The notes beneath the pieces are model-generated. The model worked only from the letters and a program-made list of their open reading frames with translations. It did no database searches and was not told the DNA's origin. Source: Sphingomonas sp. DG1-23 (lineage in GTDB: Bacteria; Pseudomonadota; Alphaproteobacteria; Sphingomonadales; Sphingomonadaceae). From it: DNA of 64,000 nt. Made by a program: the position numbers and the translations under genes. The stretch covers positions 310,001 to 374,000 of the forward strand of contig NZ_JAVAMA010000002.1 in NCBI RefSeq assembly GCF_030730875.1. Direction: 5' to 3'. This document shows positions 17,613-26,837 of this stretch, piece by piece. Position 1 is the stretch's first letter. Every line of letters starts with the position of its first letter.

Positions 17613-18957
17613 CCTGGCCGAGCGTGAGCAGCGCCGCCACGCTCGATGCGGCGGCGAGGCCGGCACCGACCAGCGCGCCGCCATGGAAGGCGGTGATCAG
17701 CTCGCGGCCGGCGCTGGCGATCACCGCGCCGGCGATCGCGGTGGCGATCAGCCCGCCGGTCCGCGCGATCGCGCTGTTGAACCCCGAGGCGGTGCCGGCA
17801 TGTTTGTCGTCGACCGAGGCGAGCACTGCAGTGGTGAGCGGCGCAGCGACGCTCGACATGCCGATCGCGATGACGAGGCAGCCGGGGAACACCGAGGCCC
17901 AGTATGGTGCGCCCTCGTCGACCAGCACCAGCAGGGCGAAGCCGATCGCGACGACGAACGCGCCGATCGTCAGCGGCCAGCGCGGCCCGACCCTTGCGGT
18001 CAGCCGCCCCATCACCCGCGAGGCGAGTCCCATGCCGAGCGGCATCGGCAGCAAGGCGAGCCCCGCCTGGAGCGCCGAATAGCCGGCCGCCTCGATCAGC
18101 ACATAGGGCAGGAGCAGCAGCACCCCGCCGAGCGCGCCGTAGAGCAGGAAGGTGAGCAGGGTCAGCCCGGCGAATGCGCGCGAGCCGAACATCGCGAACG
18201 GCATCATCGCGCGCGCGCCGCGACGATGCTCGATCCACAGGAACAGGGCAGTCGCGGCGCATCCGATCGCGAGGCCGACCGCGACGGTGGCGCCGAAGGC
18301 ATGGTGGCTCGACCACAGGGTCAGCGCCCAGGTGACTGCGCCGAGGGCGACGGTCGCGGCGAACGCACCGGGCAGATCGAGCGGCAATTCGCCCTCGGCG
18401 CTCTCCTCGACATAGCGCAATGCGATCAGGATCGCAGCCGCCGCCACCGGTATGTTGACGTAGAAGATCGCCCGCCAGCCGATCGCGTCGACCAGCCAGC
18501 CGCCGAGCGGCGGCCCGACCGCGCCGGCGATCGCGCCGACCCCGGCCCAGGTGCCGATCGCCTTGCCGCGCGCCTCGCCGGTAAAGACGTGGCCGAGCGT
18601 GGCGAGACTATTAGGCAGCAGGATCGCGGCGCCGACGCCCTGCACTGCGCGCGCGGCGAGCAGCACGGTCAGGTCCGCCGCGAGCGCGCAGGCGATCGAG
18701 GCGAGCGCGAAGATCGCGATCCCGACGACGAGCAGCTTGCGCCGCCCGAAATGGTCGCCCGCCGCACCGCCGATCAGCAACAGCGCCGACAGCGGCAACA
18801 GATAGGCGTTGATCGTCCATTGCAGCTCGGCCGGCGTGGCGCCCAGATCGGCGCCGATCGCCGGCAAGGCGACATTGGTGACCGATCCGTCGATGAAGGC
18901 GAGGCTCGACGCGAGGATGCAGGCGACGAGCGTGAGCCTGGGGTGCGGGGCTGACAT
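17584..18957 (-). CDS. MFS drug exporter, DHA2 (EmrB/QacA) family
   Basis: Inner-membrane proton antiporter of 457 residues with about 14 hydrophobic segments. The family motifs are present: FIDGSVTNVALPAIG at the N-terminus, GAAGDHFGRRKLL (motif A), RAVQGVGAAILLP (motif B) and AGAVGPPLGGWLVD (motif C). No membrane-fusion partner is adjacent. The substrate cannot be predicted. The 3' end overlaps tpiA tail to tail by 29 bases, and the 5' end faces the GGDEF-EAL gene with a gap of about 125 bases. Confidence 0.92.
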   Translation of the reverse strand: MSAPHPRLTLVACILASSLAFIDGSVTNVALPAIGADLGATPAELQWTINAYLLPLSALLLIGGAAGDHFGRRKLLVVGIAIFALASIACALAADLTVLLAARAVQGVGAAILLPNSLATLGHVFTGEARGKAIGTWAGVGAIAGAVGPPLGGWLVDAIGWRAIFYVNIPVAAAAILIALRYVEESAEGELPLDLPGAFAATVALGAVTWALTLWSSHHAFGATVAVGLAIGCAATALFLWIEHRRGARAMMPFAMFGSRAFAGLTLLTFLLYGALGGVLLLLPYVLIEAAGYSALQAGLALLPMPLGMGLASRVMGRLTARVGPRWPLTIGAFVVAIGFALLVLVDEGAPYWASVFPGCLVIAIGMSSVAAPLTTAVLASVDDKHAGTASGFNSAIARTGGLIATAIAGAVIASAGRELITAFHGGALVGAGLAAASSVAALLTLGQVRKATPQPE

Positions 18958-19081
18958 GGCGGCAGGCTAGCAGGGTTGCCCGCGCGGCGGGAGCGCCCGC
19001 GTGCGGGAGGGCGCGTGCGGTCAAGCTGCTGAATCGTTGCAAGAAACGCAATCGGGCCTGCGTTCGCTGCTATATTTGACT

Positions 19082-21001
19082 ATGTTCAGGCGCGCTGCCC
19101 CGGCCGTCGCTATCCGCACCGAGCAGAATCAGGCGATTCTGGTCGAGCAGTTTCGCGCCCTGCGTCAGCAGGTGCCGCTGATGTACGCGTTGATGATGGT
19201 CGATGCGGCCTTCCTCAGCTTCGCGTCGCACGGCACGGTGAGCGTGTGGTGGAGCTTGGGAATGCCGGTGGTGCTGGCATTGCTCGGCGGCGTACGCGCC
19301 GCTTTCTGGCTGCGCCGGCGGGGCGCCGTGCCCGACCCTGAGCAGATCCCGCGCTATCTGATCGGGACCACCATCGTCGCGATGGCGCTCAGCCTCGGCT
19401 TCGGCGGCTGGGGACTGGTCCTCTATATCCAGGCCGATCTGGTGCGCCGCGCCTGCATTGCGCTCTACATCTTCATCGGCGCGATCAGCTGTTGCTATTG
19501 CCTCCAGTCGCTGCCGCGGGCCGGCCATGCGGTTCTGCTGTGTGGCGCCGCGCCGGTCACGCTCTGCCTGCTCTTCTCGCCGGACTGGTTCCTGCGCGGG
19601 GTCGGCTTCAACATCCTTGTCGTGACCGCGGTGATCCTGCGGATGCTGCAGGCAAGCCATGTCGGCTTCATCGAAGTGCTGACCTCGCGCGCCGATATGG
19701 CGACCGAACAGCGTCGCGCGCAGGGCGCCGAGCAGCGTGCGCATCAGCTCGCCTATCACGACCCGTTGACCGGGCTGCCCAATCGCCGCGCGCTCGCCGA
19801 GGCGCTGGAGAGCCGGATGACCGGAGACGCGCCGCTCGGGCTGCTGATCCTCGATCTCGATCGCTTCAAGTCGATCAATGACGTGTACGGCCATCCTGCC
19901 GGCGACCAGTTGCTGCGCGACGTCGCGACGCGGCTCGGCGCGATGACGGGCGCGCACGCGACCAGCTATCGTCTCGGCGGGGACGAGTTCGCCGTGATCG
20001 TCGATTCGGACGGCGAAGGCGCGCGCCGCGTCGCGCACGCCATCGTCCAGGCGATGCTCAAGCCTTTTGCCGGGTCCGATCTGGTCCACCATATCGGCGC
20101 CAGCGTCGGTATCTCGCTCTATCCGAACGACGCCGCCGACCGCGAGACGCTGATGCGGCGCGCCGACATCGCGCTCTACAAGGCCAAGCAATCGGGGCGC
20201 AGCCAGCATTGCGCGTTCGAGCCGATGCTCGACGCCGAGATCCGCCGCCGCGCCGAAATCGAGCGCGAACTGCGCGAGGCGATGACGACCGACGCTTTCG
20301 TGCCGCATTATCAACCGATCGTCGATCTCGCGAGCGGCGCGGTGATCGGCTACGAATTGCTCGCGCGGTGGCAGCGCGGCGATCGTGACGAGATCGGGCC
20401 CGAGCAATTCATCCCGATCGCCGAGGAATGCGGGCTGATCAACGTGCTGATGCTCCGGCTGCTCCGGCGTGCCTGCCGCGAGACGCGCGACTGGGACATC
20501 GGCATCTCGATCAACGTGTCGCCGACCCAGCTCAAGGATCCGTGGTTCAGCCAGAAGGTTCTGGCGGTGCTGACCCGCGAGCGCTTCCCGCCGCCGCGGC
20601 TGACCATCGAGATCACCGAGAATGCGCTGATCATCGACGCCGACAGCGCCCAGCAGACGATCGCCTCGCTCAAGAATCAGGGCATCCAGCTGGCGCTCGA
20701 CGATTTCGGCACCGGCTATTCATCGCTCCAGCATCTGCAGATGCTGCCGTTCGACCGGCTCAAGATCGATCGCAGCTTCGTGACCTCGATGGAGCGAGAT
20801 CCCGCGGCGATGCGGCTGGTCCACGCGATCATCACGCTCGCCAACACGCTGGGGCTGCCGGTGGTGGCCGAAGGGATCGAATCGGCCTCCACCGCGCGCA
20901 CGCTCGCCCGGCTCGGCTGCGCGATGGGGCAGGGCTTCCATTACGGCTATCCGATGTCGGTCGAGGACATCGCCCAAACCGGCGCGGCTCAGCCGGCGTA
21001 G
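19082..21001 (+). CDS. Membrane GGDEF-EAL cyclic-di-GMP enzyme
   Basis: A 639-residue protein with an N-terminal membrane sensor region of about five to six helices (roughly residues 35-190). A GGDEF domain follows (about 205-365, signature LGGDEFAVI intact) and then an EAL domain (about 385-630). The EAL catalytic residues look complete: ELL variant of EAL in GYELLARW, INVSPTQL, EITENALI, DDFGTGYSS, KIDRSFV, VAEGIES and GQGFHYG. Both synthase and phosphodiesterase activities are therefore possible; no RxxD inhibitory site is seen before GGDEF. ATG 19082 is chosen over in-frame upstream starts because it gives the conserved N-terminus. The last 13 bases overlap the aminopeptidase gene. Confidence 0.93.
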   Translation: MFRRAAPAVAIRTEQNQAILVEQFRALRQQVPLMYALMMVDAAFLSFASHGTVSVWWSLGMPVVLALLGGVRAAFWLRRRGAVPDPEQIPRYLIGTTIVAMALSLGFGGWGLVLYIQADLVRRACIALYIFIGAISCCYCLQSLPRAGHAVLLCGAAPVTLCLLFSPDWFLRGVGFNILVVTAVILRMLQASHVGFIEVLTSRADMATEQRRAQGAEQRAHQLAYHDPLTGLPNRRALAEALESRMTGDAPLGLLILDLDRFKSINDVYGHPAGDQLLRDVATRLGAMTGAHATSYRLGGDEFAVIVDSDGEGARRVAHAIVQAMLKPFAGSDLVHHIGASVGISLYPNDAADRETLMRRADIALYKAKQSGRSQHCAFEPMLDAEIRRRAEIERELREAMTTDAFVPHYQPIVDLASGAVIGYELLARWQRGDRDEIGPEQFIPIAEECGLINVLMLRLLRRACRETRDWDIGISINVSPTQLKDPWFSQKVLAVLTRERFPPPRLTIEITENALIIDADSAQQTIASLKNQGIQLALDDFGTGYSSLQHLQMLPFDRLKIDRSFVTSMERDPAAMRLVHAIITLANTLGLPVVAEGIESASTARTLARLGCAMGQGFHYGYPMSVEDIAQTGAAQPA

Positions 21002-22383
21002 CGGTCCTTCAGCACCTTCCACGTCGCGCGCAGGCTGACGGCCTCGGCGCCCTTGGGCCGGCCGGGCTTGGGGCTGCCATTCCAGCAGAAGATGTCGAAA
21101 TGCGCCCATTGCGCCTTTTCGGGGGCGAATTCCTTGAGGAACAAGGCGGCGGTGATCGCGCCGCCGAACGGCCCTTCGGCCGCATTGACCAGATCGGCGA
21201 CGTCGGACTTGAGCGCCTCCTTGTACGGATCGTAGAGCGGCATCCGCCACATCGGATCGGCCTCGGCCTCGGCCGCGGCAAGCAGGTCGGCGGCGAGAGT
21301 CTCGTCATTGGCGAACAGCGCCTGGAGGTCGGCGCCCAGCGCGACGCGCGCGGCGCCGGTCAGGGTCGCGAAGTCGAACACCAATTCGGGGTTGCTTTCG
21401 GCCGCCTTGGTCAGCGCGTCGCCGAGGATCAGCCGGCCCTCGGCATCGGTGTTGCTGTTCTCGACCGACAGGCCCTTGCGCGAGATCATCACGTCGCCGG
21501 GGCGCGTGGCCTCGCCGTTGATCGAATTCTCGACTGCGGGGACGAGCATGTGGAGGCGCACCGGCAGGCGGTGCTGCATCACCAGTTCGGCGAGCGCGAG
21601 CGCGTGCGCGGCGCCGCCCATGTCCTTCTTCATCAGCCGCATTCCCGCGGCGGGCTTGATGTCGAGCCCGCCGGTGTCGAAGCACACGCCCTTGCCGATG
21701 ATGGCGATGCGCGGATGCTCGGGATTGCCCCATTCGAGCTCGATCAGCCGCGGCTCGCGGCCCTCGCCGGCGGCCTTGCCGACCGCCCAGAGCATGCCAT
21801 AGCCCTTCTCGACTTCCTTGCCCTTGGCGACGGTCAGCGTCGCGCCATATTCCTTGGCCAGATCGGCGGCGGCGGCCTCGAGATCGGCGGGCCCCATGTC
21901 GTTGGCGCCGGTGTTGATCCGGTCGCGCAGCTTGAAGGTGACCGCGGCGAGGCGCAGCGCCTCTTCCATCCGGGCGGGATCGCCGGTGAGCAGCACCCGC
22001 GGCCCTTGCGCCTTGTCGTCCTTCTTCTTGTAGCGGTCGAACCTGTACTGCGCGGTGAGCCAGCCATGGAGCGCCTTGCCCGGCTCGCGGCCCTCGACGC
22101 GGTAAATGCCCTCGGGCAAGGTCTCGGCGAGCTTGGCGAGGCACCACGGCGTCAGCCGCTCGACATTGGCGACCACGCTGACCACCGACCAGTCCTCGGG
22201 TCCGTCGCCGGGGAGGATCGCGCTCGAATAGCCGACCGGCGCGAGCTTCTGCGCCTGCGCGGCGGTGCGATGCCGCGGCGGCTGGGCGGCGAGCCAGGCG
22301 TCATAGCCCTTGGCGTCGATCAGATGGATGGTGCGCGCGGGCTGGCCGCGGTCGGGTTGAATCAGCGAGGAGAGATCAGGCAT
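20989..22383 (-). CDS. Leucyl aminopeptidase family (M17) protein
   Basis: Cytosolic two-metal exopeptidase of 464 residues. The M17 signatures are intact: IGKGVCFDTGGLDIKP (metal-binding Lys/Asp), KKDMGGAAHALALA and the diagnostic NTDAEGRLILGDALT. The C-terminal WAHFDI-WN segment is also family-typical. The N-terminal domain is shorter than in E. coli PepA, as in the common alphaproteobacterial form. It probably recycles peptides. It overlaps the GGDEF-EAL gene tail to tail and shares a 154-base upstream region with glucose dehydrogenase. Confidence 0.94.
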   Translation of the reverse strand: MPDLSSLIQPDRGQPARTIHLIDAKGYDAWLAAQPPRHRTAAQAQKLAPVGYSSAILPGDGPEDWSVVSVVANVERLTPWCLAKLAETLPEGIYRVEGREPGKALHGWLTAQYRFDRYKKKDDKAQGPRVLLTGDPARMEEALRLAAVTFKLRDRINTGANDMGPADLEAAAADLAKEYGATLTVAKGKEVEKGYGMLWAVGKAAGEGREPRLIELEWGNPEHPRIAIIGKGVCFDTGGLDIKPAAGMRLMKKDMGGAAHALALAELVMQHRLPVRLHMLVPAVENSINGEATRPGDVMISRKGLSVENSNTDAEGRLILGDALTKAAESNPELVFDFATLTGAARVALGADLQALFANDETLAADLLAAAEAEADPMWRMPLYDPYKEALKSDVADLVNAAEGPFGGAITAALFLKEFAPEKAQWAHFDIFCWNGSPKPGRPKGAEAVSLRATWKVLKDRYAG

Positions 22384-22537
22384 GGCCGTGATCTAGGGTC
22401 GCAAGGCCGCTCCGCCTAGCCCCTGCCGCCAAGATGAAATTTTGTTCATTTCGGAACTGGCCCCGCGCCCGGCTGGTTGCCCCAACGCCCTGACGCTTCC
22501 TGCCCGGCGGAAGCGCCGCGTTCGCGGGAGACAGCGT

Positions 22538-24982
22538 GTGACCGATATTCGTGGCTATTCCGAACCGCCGTCCGTGCGCGATGATGGCGCGATCCTCGGC
22601 GCGCAAACGCGATGGGGAAGCTGGCTGTCGATCCTCGTCGGCGGACTCGTCGCGCTGATCGGGCTGGTGCTCGCGATCGGCGGCGTGTGGCTCGCTTTGC
22701 TCGGCGGGTCGCTTTACTACCTGCTCGCCGGCGCGGCGATGATCGTCTCGGGTGTGCTGCTGGTCCGCGGGCGGACGACGGGCGGGTGGCTGTATCTCGC
22801 TATCGTCGTGCTGAGCCTGGTCTGGGCATGGTGGGAAGTCGGCGCCAATGGCTGGGCGCAGGTGCCGCGGGTGATCGCGCCGGTGGTGCTGCTGCTCGGC
22901 GTCATCGCGGCGATGGCGACGCTGAGCCGTCGTCCGGATCGCTGGCGGTTGGCGGCGGCGGGCGCCTCGACCGCGCTGGTGCTCACCGCGACGAATTTCT
23001 GGGTCGCCGCCACGAACGCGCCCAACCCCGTGCTCGCGGGCCTGCCCGCGGCGGGAACGCAGGGAATGGCCGATCCCTCCGGCCAGCAGGTCGGCGCCGA
23101 CTGGCCGGTCTATGGCGGCACCACCAGCGCGCGGCGCTATTCGCCGCTGACCCAGATCAACGCGGAGAATGTCGGCAAGCTCGAGCGCGCCTGGACGATC
23201 CACACCGGCGACTTGCCGTCGTCGCCCCAGATCCGGGGCACCTATGGCGCCGAGAACACCCCGCTCAAAGTCGGCGACAGCCTGTACCTCTGCACGCCCA
23301 AGAACATCATGATCGCGCTCGATCCGGCGAGCGGCAGGGAGCGCTGGCGCTACGACCCCAAGGTGCCCGACAATGCGATTCCCTACACTGCGGCCTGCCG
23401 CGGCGTGGTCTATTATGCGGTTCCCGGCATCGCGGCGGACCAGCCCTGCGCGACGCGGGTGATCGAGGGCACGCTCGATGCGCGGCTGATCGCAGTCGAT
23501 GCGCGCTCGGGCCGGCTCTGCGCCGATTTCGGCACCAACGGCCAGGTCGACGCCAAGCTCGGCATGGGCAAGGTCCCCGACGGCTTCGTCTCGATCAATT
23601 CGCCGCCGACTTTGGTGCGCGGCGTGCTGGTCACCGGGCATCAGGTGCTCGACGGTCAGGATCGCTGGGCGCCCTCGGGCGTGATCCAGGGCTTCGACGC
23701 GCGCACCGGCCAATTGCGCTGGGCGTGGGACATGATGCGACCCGAATGGAACGGCTATCCGCCGCAGGGGCAGGAATGGACCCGCGGCACGCCGAACATG
23801 TGGACGATGGCCTCGGGCGACGAGCAGCTCGGGCTGGTCTATCTGCCGATGGGGAATGCCGCGGCGGACTATTATTCGTCGCTGCGCCGTCCGCAGGAAA
23901 ACGAATTCGCCACCTCGCTGGTCGCGCTCGACGTCGCCACGGGCAAGCCGCGCTGGCGCTTCCAGGCGGTGCGCAAGGACGTGTGGGATTACGACTTCGG
24001 CGCGCAGGCGACCCTCGTCGACTACAAAGGCACGCCGGCGCTCGTCCTGCCGTCCAAGCAGGGCGACATCTATGTGCTCGATCGCCGCACCGGGCGGCCG
24101 CTGACTCCGATCGGCGAAATGCGGGTGCCCGGCGGCGGGGTGGAGCCCGACCAACGCGCGCCCACCCAGCCGGTGTCGCTGTGGCACACGCTTCGCAAGC
24201 CCGATTTGGCCGAGCGCGACATGTGGGGCATGTCGCCGATCGACCAGATGATCTGCCGCATCCAGTTCCGCCGGGCGAGTTACAAGGGCTTCTTCACTCC
24301 GCCCGAGGCCGACCGGCATTCGATCGAGTATCCCGGCTATAATGGCGGGACCGATTGGGGCGGGATCGCGGTCGATCCGGCGCGCGGGGTGATCGTCGCC
24401 AATTACAACGACATGCCCAACTACGTCCGGCTGGTGCCGCGCGCCGAGGCCGACAAGCTCGGCTGGGCGCCGCGCGATCAGGCCCGCGGCAATATCGGCG
24501 GGGCGGAAGGCGCGGGCGATCCGCAGGCCAACACGCCTTTCGCGATCAACGTCAATGCCGGCTGGCGGCTGCCCTTCACCGGCATGCTGTGCAAGCAGCC
24601 GCCTTATGGCGGGATTCGCGCGATCGACATGGCCACCGGCAAGACGATCTGGGACCGCGCGTTCGGCGAAGCGCGGACCAACGGCCCGTTCGGCATCCCG
24701 TCGATGCTGCCGATCACGATCGGCACGCCGAACAATGGCGGAGCGGTAGTGACCGCAAGCGGGCTGATCTTCGTCGCGGCGGCGACCGACAATCTGATCC
24801 GCGCGATCGACCTGCGGACCGGCAGGACGGTGTGGAAGGACGTGCTGCCCGGCGGGGGGCAAGCGACGCCGATGACCTATGAGATGAACGGCAAGCAATA
24901 TCTCGTCCTCTATGCCGGCGGGCACCATTTCATGGAGACGCCGGTGAGCGACGAAGTGGTGGCCTATGCGCTGCCGTCCTGA
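22538..24982 (+). CDS. gcd: Membrane-bound PQQ glucose dehydrogenase
   Basis: Oxidises glucose and similar aldoses to the lactone in the periplasm and passes electrons to ubiquinone. The 814-residue protein has five N-terminal membrane helices (about residues 25-140) and then an eight-bladed PQQ propeller with repeated W-motifs (GRERWRYDP, GQLRWAWDM, GKPRWRFQAV, GRTVWKDVLPGG). It carries DWPVYGGTTSARRYSPL at the propeller start and YDFGAQATLVDYKG. GTG 22538 follows GGGAG at 7 bases and gives the usual cytoplasmic N-terminus. PQQ synthesis genes are not in the window, so cofactor supply is unknown. Its 3' end overlaps the LysR gene by 19 bases. Confidence 0.93.
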   Translation: MTDIRGYSEPPSVRDDGAILGAQTRWGSWLSILVGGLVALIGLVLAIGGVWLALLGGSLYYLLAGAAMIVSGVLLVRGRTTGGWLYLAIVVLSLVWAWWEVGANGWAQVPRVIAPVVLLLGVIAAMATLSRRPDRWRLAAAGASTALVLTATNFWVAATNAPNPVLAGLPAAGTQGMADPSGQQVGADWPVYGGTTSARRYSPLTQINAENVGKLERAWTIHTGDLPSSPQIRGTYGAENTPLKVGDSLYLCTPKNIMIALDPASGRERWRYDPKVPDNAIPYTAACRGVVYYAVPGIAADQPCATRVIEGTLDARLIAVDARSGRLCADFGTNGQVDAKLGMGKVPDGFVSINSPPTLVRGVLVTGHQVLDGQDRWAPSGVIQGFDARTGQLRWAWDMMRPEWNGYPPQGQEWTRGTPNMWTMASGDEQLGLVYLPMGNAAADYYSSLRRPQENEFATSLVALDVATGKPRWRFQAVRKDVWDYDFGAQATLVDYKGTPALVLPSKQGDIYVLDRRTGRPLTPIGEMRVPGGGVEPDQRAPTQPVSLWHTLRKPDLAERDMWGMSPIDQMICRIQFRRASYKGFFTPPEADRHSIEYPGYNGGTDWGGIAVDPARGVIVANYNDMPNYVRLVPRAEADKLGWAPRDQARGNIGGAEGAGDPQANTPFAINVNAGWRLPFTGMLCKQPPYGGIRAIDMATGKTIWDRAFGEARTNGPFGIPSMLPITIGTPNNGGAVVTASGLIFVAAATDNLIRAIDLRTGRTVWKDVLPGGGQATPMTYEMNGKQYLVLYAGGHHFMETPVSDEVVAYALPS

Positions 24983-25881
24983 ACCGGGTGCGCCTTCACA
25001 TAGTCGATGAACGCGCGCAGCGGCGCGGGGACGAGGCGACGCCCCGGATAATATAGAAACGGGCCGGGAAAGCGCTCCCACCAATCTTCGAGCACCGGCA
25101 CCAGCGCGCCGCTGTCGAAATGCGGGCGCAGCAGATCCTCGAACGACGTGACGATGCCGGCGCCGGCGATCGCGCTGGCGATCAGCAGATCGAAGGCGGT
25201 GCTGAGGCTGACGACCAGCGGGCCGGCGGGTTCGACGCGGACGGTCTCGCCCTGGCGGGTGAACTCCCAGGGGACGAGTCCGCGATTGGCGAAGCGGCCG
25301 CGCAGGCAGGCATGGTCCAGCAGGTCGCGCGGATGTGCGGGCACGCCGCGGCGGGCGAGATAGCCGGGCGCCGCGCCGGCCGCGAAACGCTGGACGCGCG
25401 GGCCGATCGGAACCGCGATCATGTCCTGTTCGAGACGTTCGTCATAGCGGATACCGGCGTCGCAACCCGAAGCGAGCAGGTCGACGAAATTGTCCTCGGC
25501 AACGATCTCGAGCTGGATCTCGGGATAGGCGTCGAGAAAGCCGGGCAGGATCGTCGGGAGAATCAGTCGCGCGGCGATCACCGGCACGTTGAGCTTGAGC
25601 GTGCCTGCCGGCCGGTCGCGGAACCGGTTGACGATATCGAGCGCCGCCTCGACTTCGCCGAGTGCAGGGCCGAGCCGTTCGAGCAGCCGTGCGCCTGCTT
25701 CGGTCGGCGCGACGCTGCGCGTGGTGCGATGGAGCAAGCGAACGCCGAGCCGGGTCTCGAGCCGCCGCACCGCTTCGCTGAGACCCGAGGCGCTGGCGCC
25801 CGTCGCCCGCGCCGCCTCGCGAAAGCCTTTCGCGCGCGCCACCGCGAGGAACGCGTTCAAATCGCCGAGGTCGACGTCCAT
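24964..25881 (-). CDS. LysR-family transcriptional regulator
   Basis: A 305-residue LTTR with the N-terminal winged HTH (LNAFLAVARAKGFREAAR, then SASGLSEAVRRLETRLGVRL) and a periplasmic-binding-like effector domain (from about residue 92). It resembles the subgroup that controls divergent oxidoreductases. It is divergent from the aldo/keto reductase with about 95 bases between starts, so that gene is the likely target. The effector is unknown. The 3' end overlaps glucose dehydrogenase. Confidence 0.92.
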   Translation of the reverse strand: MDVDLGDLNAFLAVARAKGFREAARATGASASGLSEAVRRLETRLGVRLLHRTTRSVAPTEAGARLLERLGPALGEVEAALDIVNRFRDRPAGTLKLNVPVIAARLILPTILPGFLDAYPEIQLEIVAEDNFVDLLASGCDAGIRYDERLEQDMIAVPIGPRVQRFAAGAAPGYLARRGVPAHPRDLLDHACLRGRFANRGLVPWEFTRQGETVRVEPAGPLVVSLSTAFDLLIASAIAGAGIVTSFEDLLRPHFDSGALVPVLEDWWERFPGPFLYYPGRRLVPAPLRAFIDYVKAHPVQDGSA

Positions 25882-25976
25882 TGTCCGAAAATCCGCACAG
25901 CCCGTGCCGATTATGGCTGATTATCGTTCGTGCGCGCAAGGCTTAGCTGGGCGGCGTTGCAAAAGGAGTTCGACCG

Positions 25977-26837
25977 ATGACCGACTATCCGATGACCTGG
26001 GCGCTGGGCGACCATATTGTGAACCGCGTCGGATATGGCGCGATGCAACTCGCCGGGCCGGGGGTGTTCGGCCCGCCCAAGGATCGCGACGCGGCAGTCG
26101 CGGTGCTGCGCGCGGCGATCGTCGCGGGCGTCGATCATATCGATACCAGCGACTTTTATGGCCCCCATGTCACCAACCAGATCATTCGTGAGGCGCTGCA
26201 CCCCTATTCCGACGATCTGGTGATCGTCACCAAGGTCGGCGCGCGGCGCGGTGCCGATGCGTCGTGGCTGCCCGCGTTCAGTCCCGACGAGATCGAGGCG
26301 GCGCTGCACGACAATCTGCGCAATCTCGGACTCGAGACGATCGACACGGTCAATCTTCGGATCATGGGCGCGATCCACGGCCCGGGCGAGGGGCCGATCG
26401 CACCGCAATTCGAACGGCTGGCGAGGCTGCGCGAACAGGGCCTGGTACGGCATCTTGGCGTCAGCAATGCCACTGCGGCCCAGATCGCCGAGGCGCGCAG
26501 CATCGCCCCGGTCGTCTGCGTGCAGAACCATTATAATCTCGCGCATCGCGACGACGAAGCGCTGATCGACATGCTGGCCGAGGCCGGGATCGCGTATGTG
26601 CCGTTCTTCCCGTTGGGCGGATTCTCGCCGCTCCAGTCGGGCGCGCTCGATCGGGTCGCGGCGGACCTCGCGGCGACGCCGATGCAGGTCGCGCTGGCGT
26701 GGCTGCTCCAGCGCGCGCCGAACATCCTGCTGATCCCGGGCACCTCCTCGCTGACGCATCTGCGCGAGAATCTGGCGGTGCGTGATTTGAAGCTGCCGGC
26801 GGAGGCAGTGGCGGCGCTCGACGCCATCGCCGGCTAG
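25977..26837 (+). CDS. Aldo/keto reductase family oxidoreductase
   Basis: Cytosolic NAD(P)H-dependent (beta/alpha)8-barrel reductase of 286 residues. The tetrad is partly visible: Asp and Tyr in HIDTSDFYGPHVTN and Lys in VIVTKVGARRG. The usual His strand is replaced by TVNLRIMGAIHG, as in the YdbC-like subgroup. LGVSNATAAQ, VQNHYNLAHR and the LIPGTSSLTHLREN cofactor loop are typical. A GGAG ribosome site precedes the ATG. Divergent LysR is the probable regulator. Its stop codon shares the CTAG tetranucleotide with the stop of the next, convergent gene. Confidence 0.92.
   Translation: MTDYPMTWALGDHIVNRVGYGAMQLAGPGVFGPPKDRDAAVAVLRAAIVAGVDHIDTSDFYGPHVTNQIIREALHPYSDDLVIVTKVGARRGADASWLPAFSPDEIEAALHDNLRNLGLETIDTVNLRIMGAIHGPGEGPIAPQFERLARLREQGLVRHLGVSNATAAQIAEARSIAPVVCVQNHYNLAHRDDEALIDMLAEAGIAYVPFFPLGGFSPLQSGALDRVAADLAATPMQVALAWLLQRAPNILLIPGTSSLTHLRENLAVRDLKLPAEAVAALDAIAG

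Noticed and set aside
22376..25084. A frame of about 900 codons opposite glucose dehydrogenase
   Set aside because: Shadow of the PQQ dehydrogenase; composition is typical of antisense high-GC translation.
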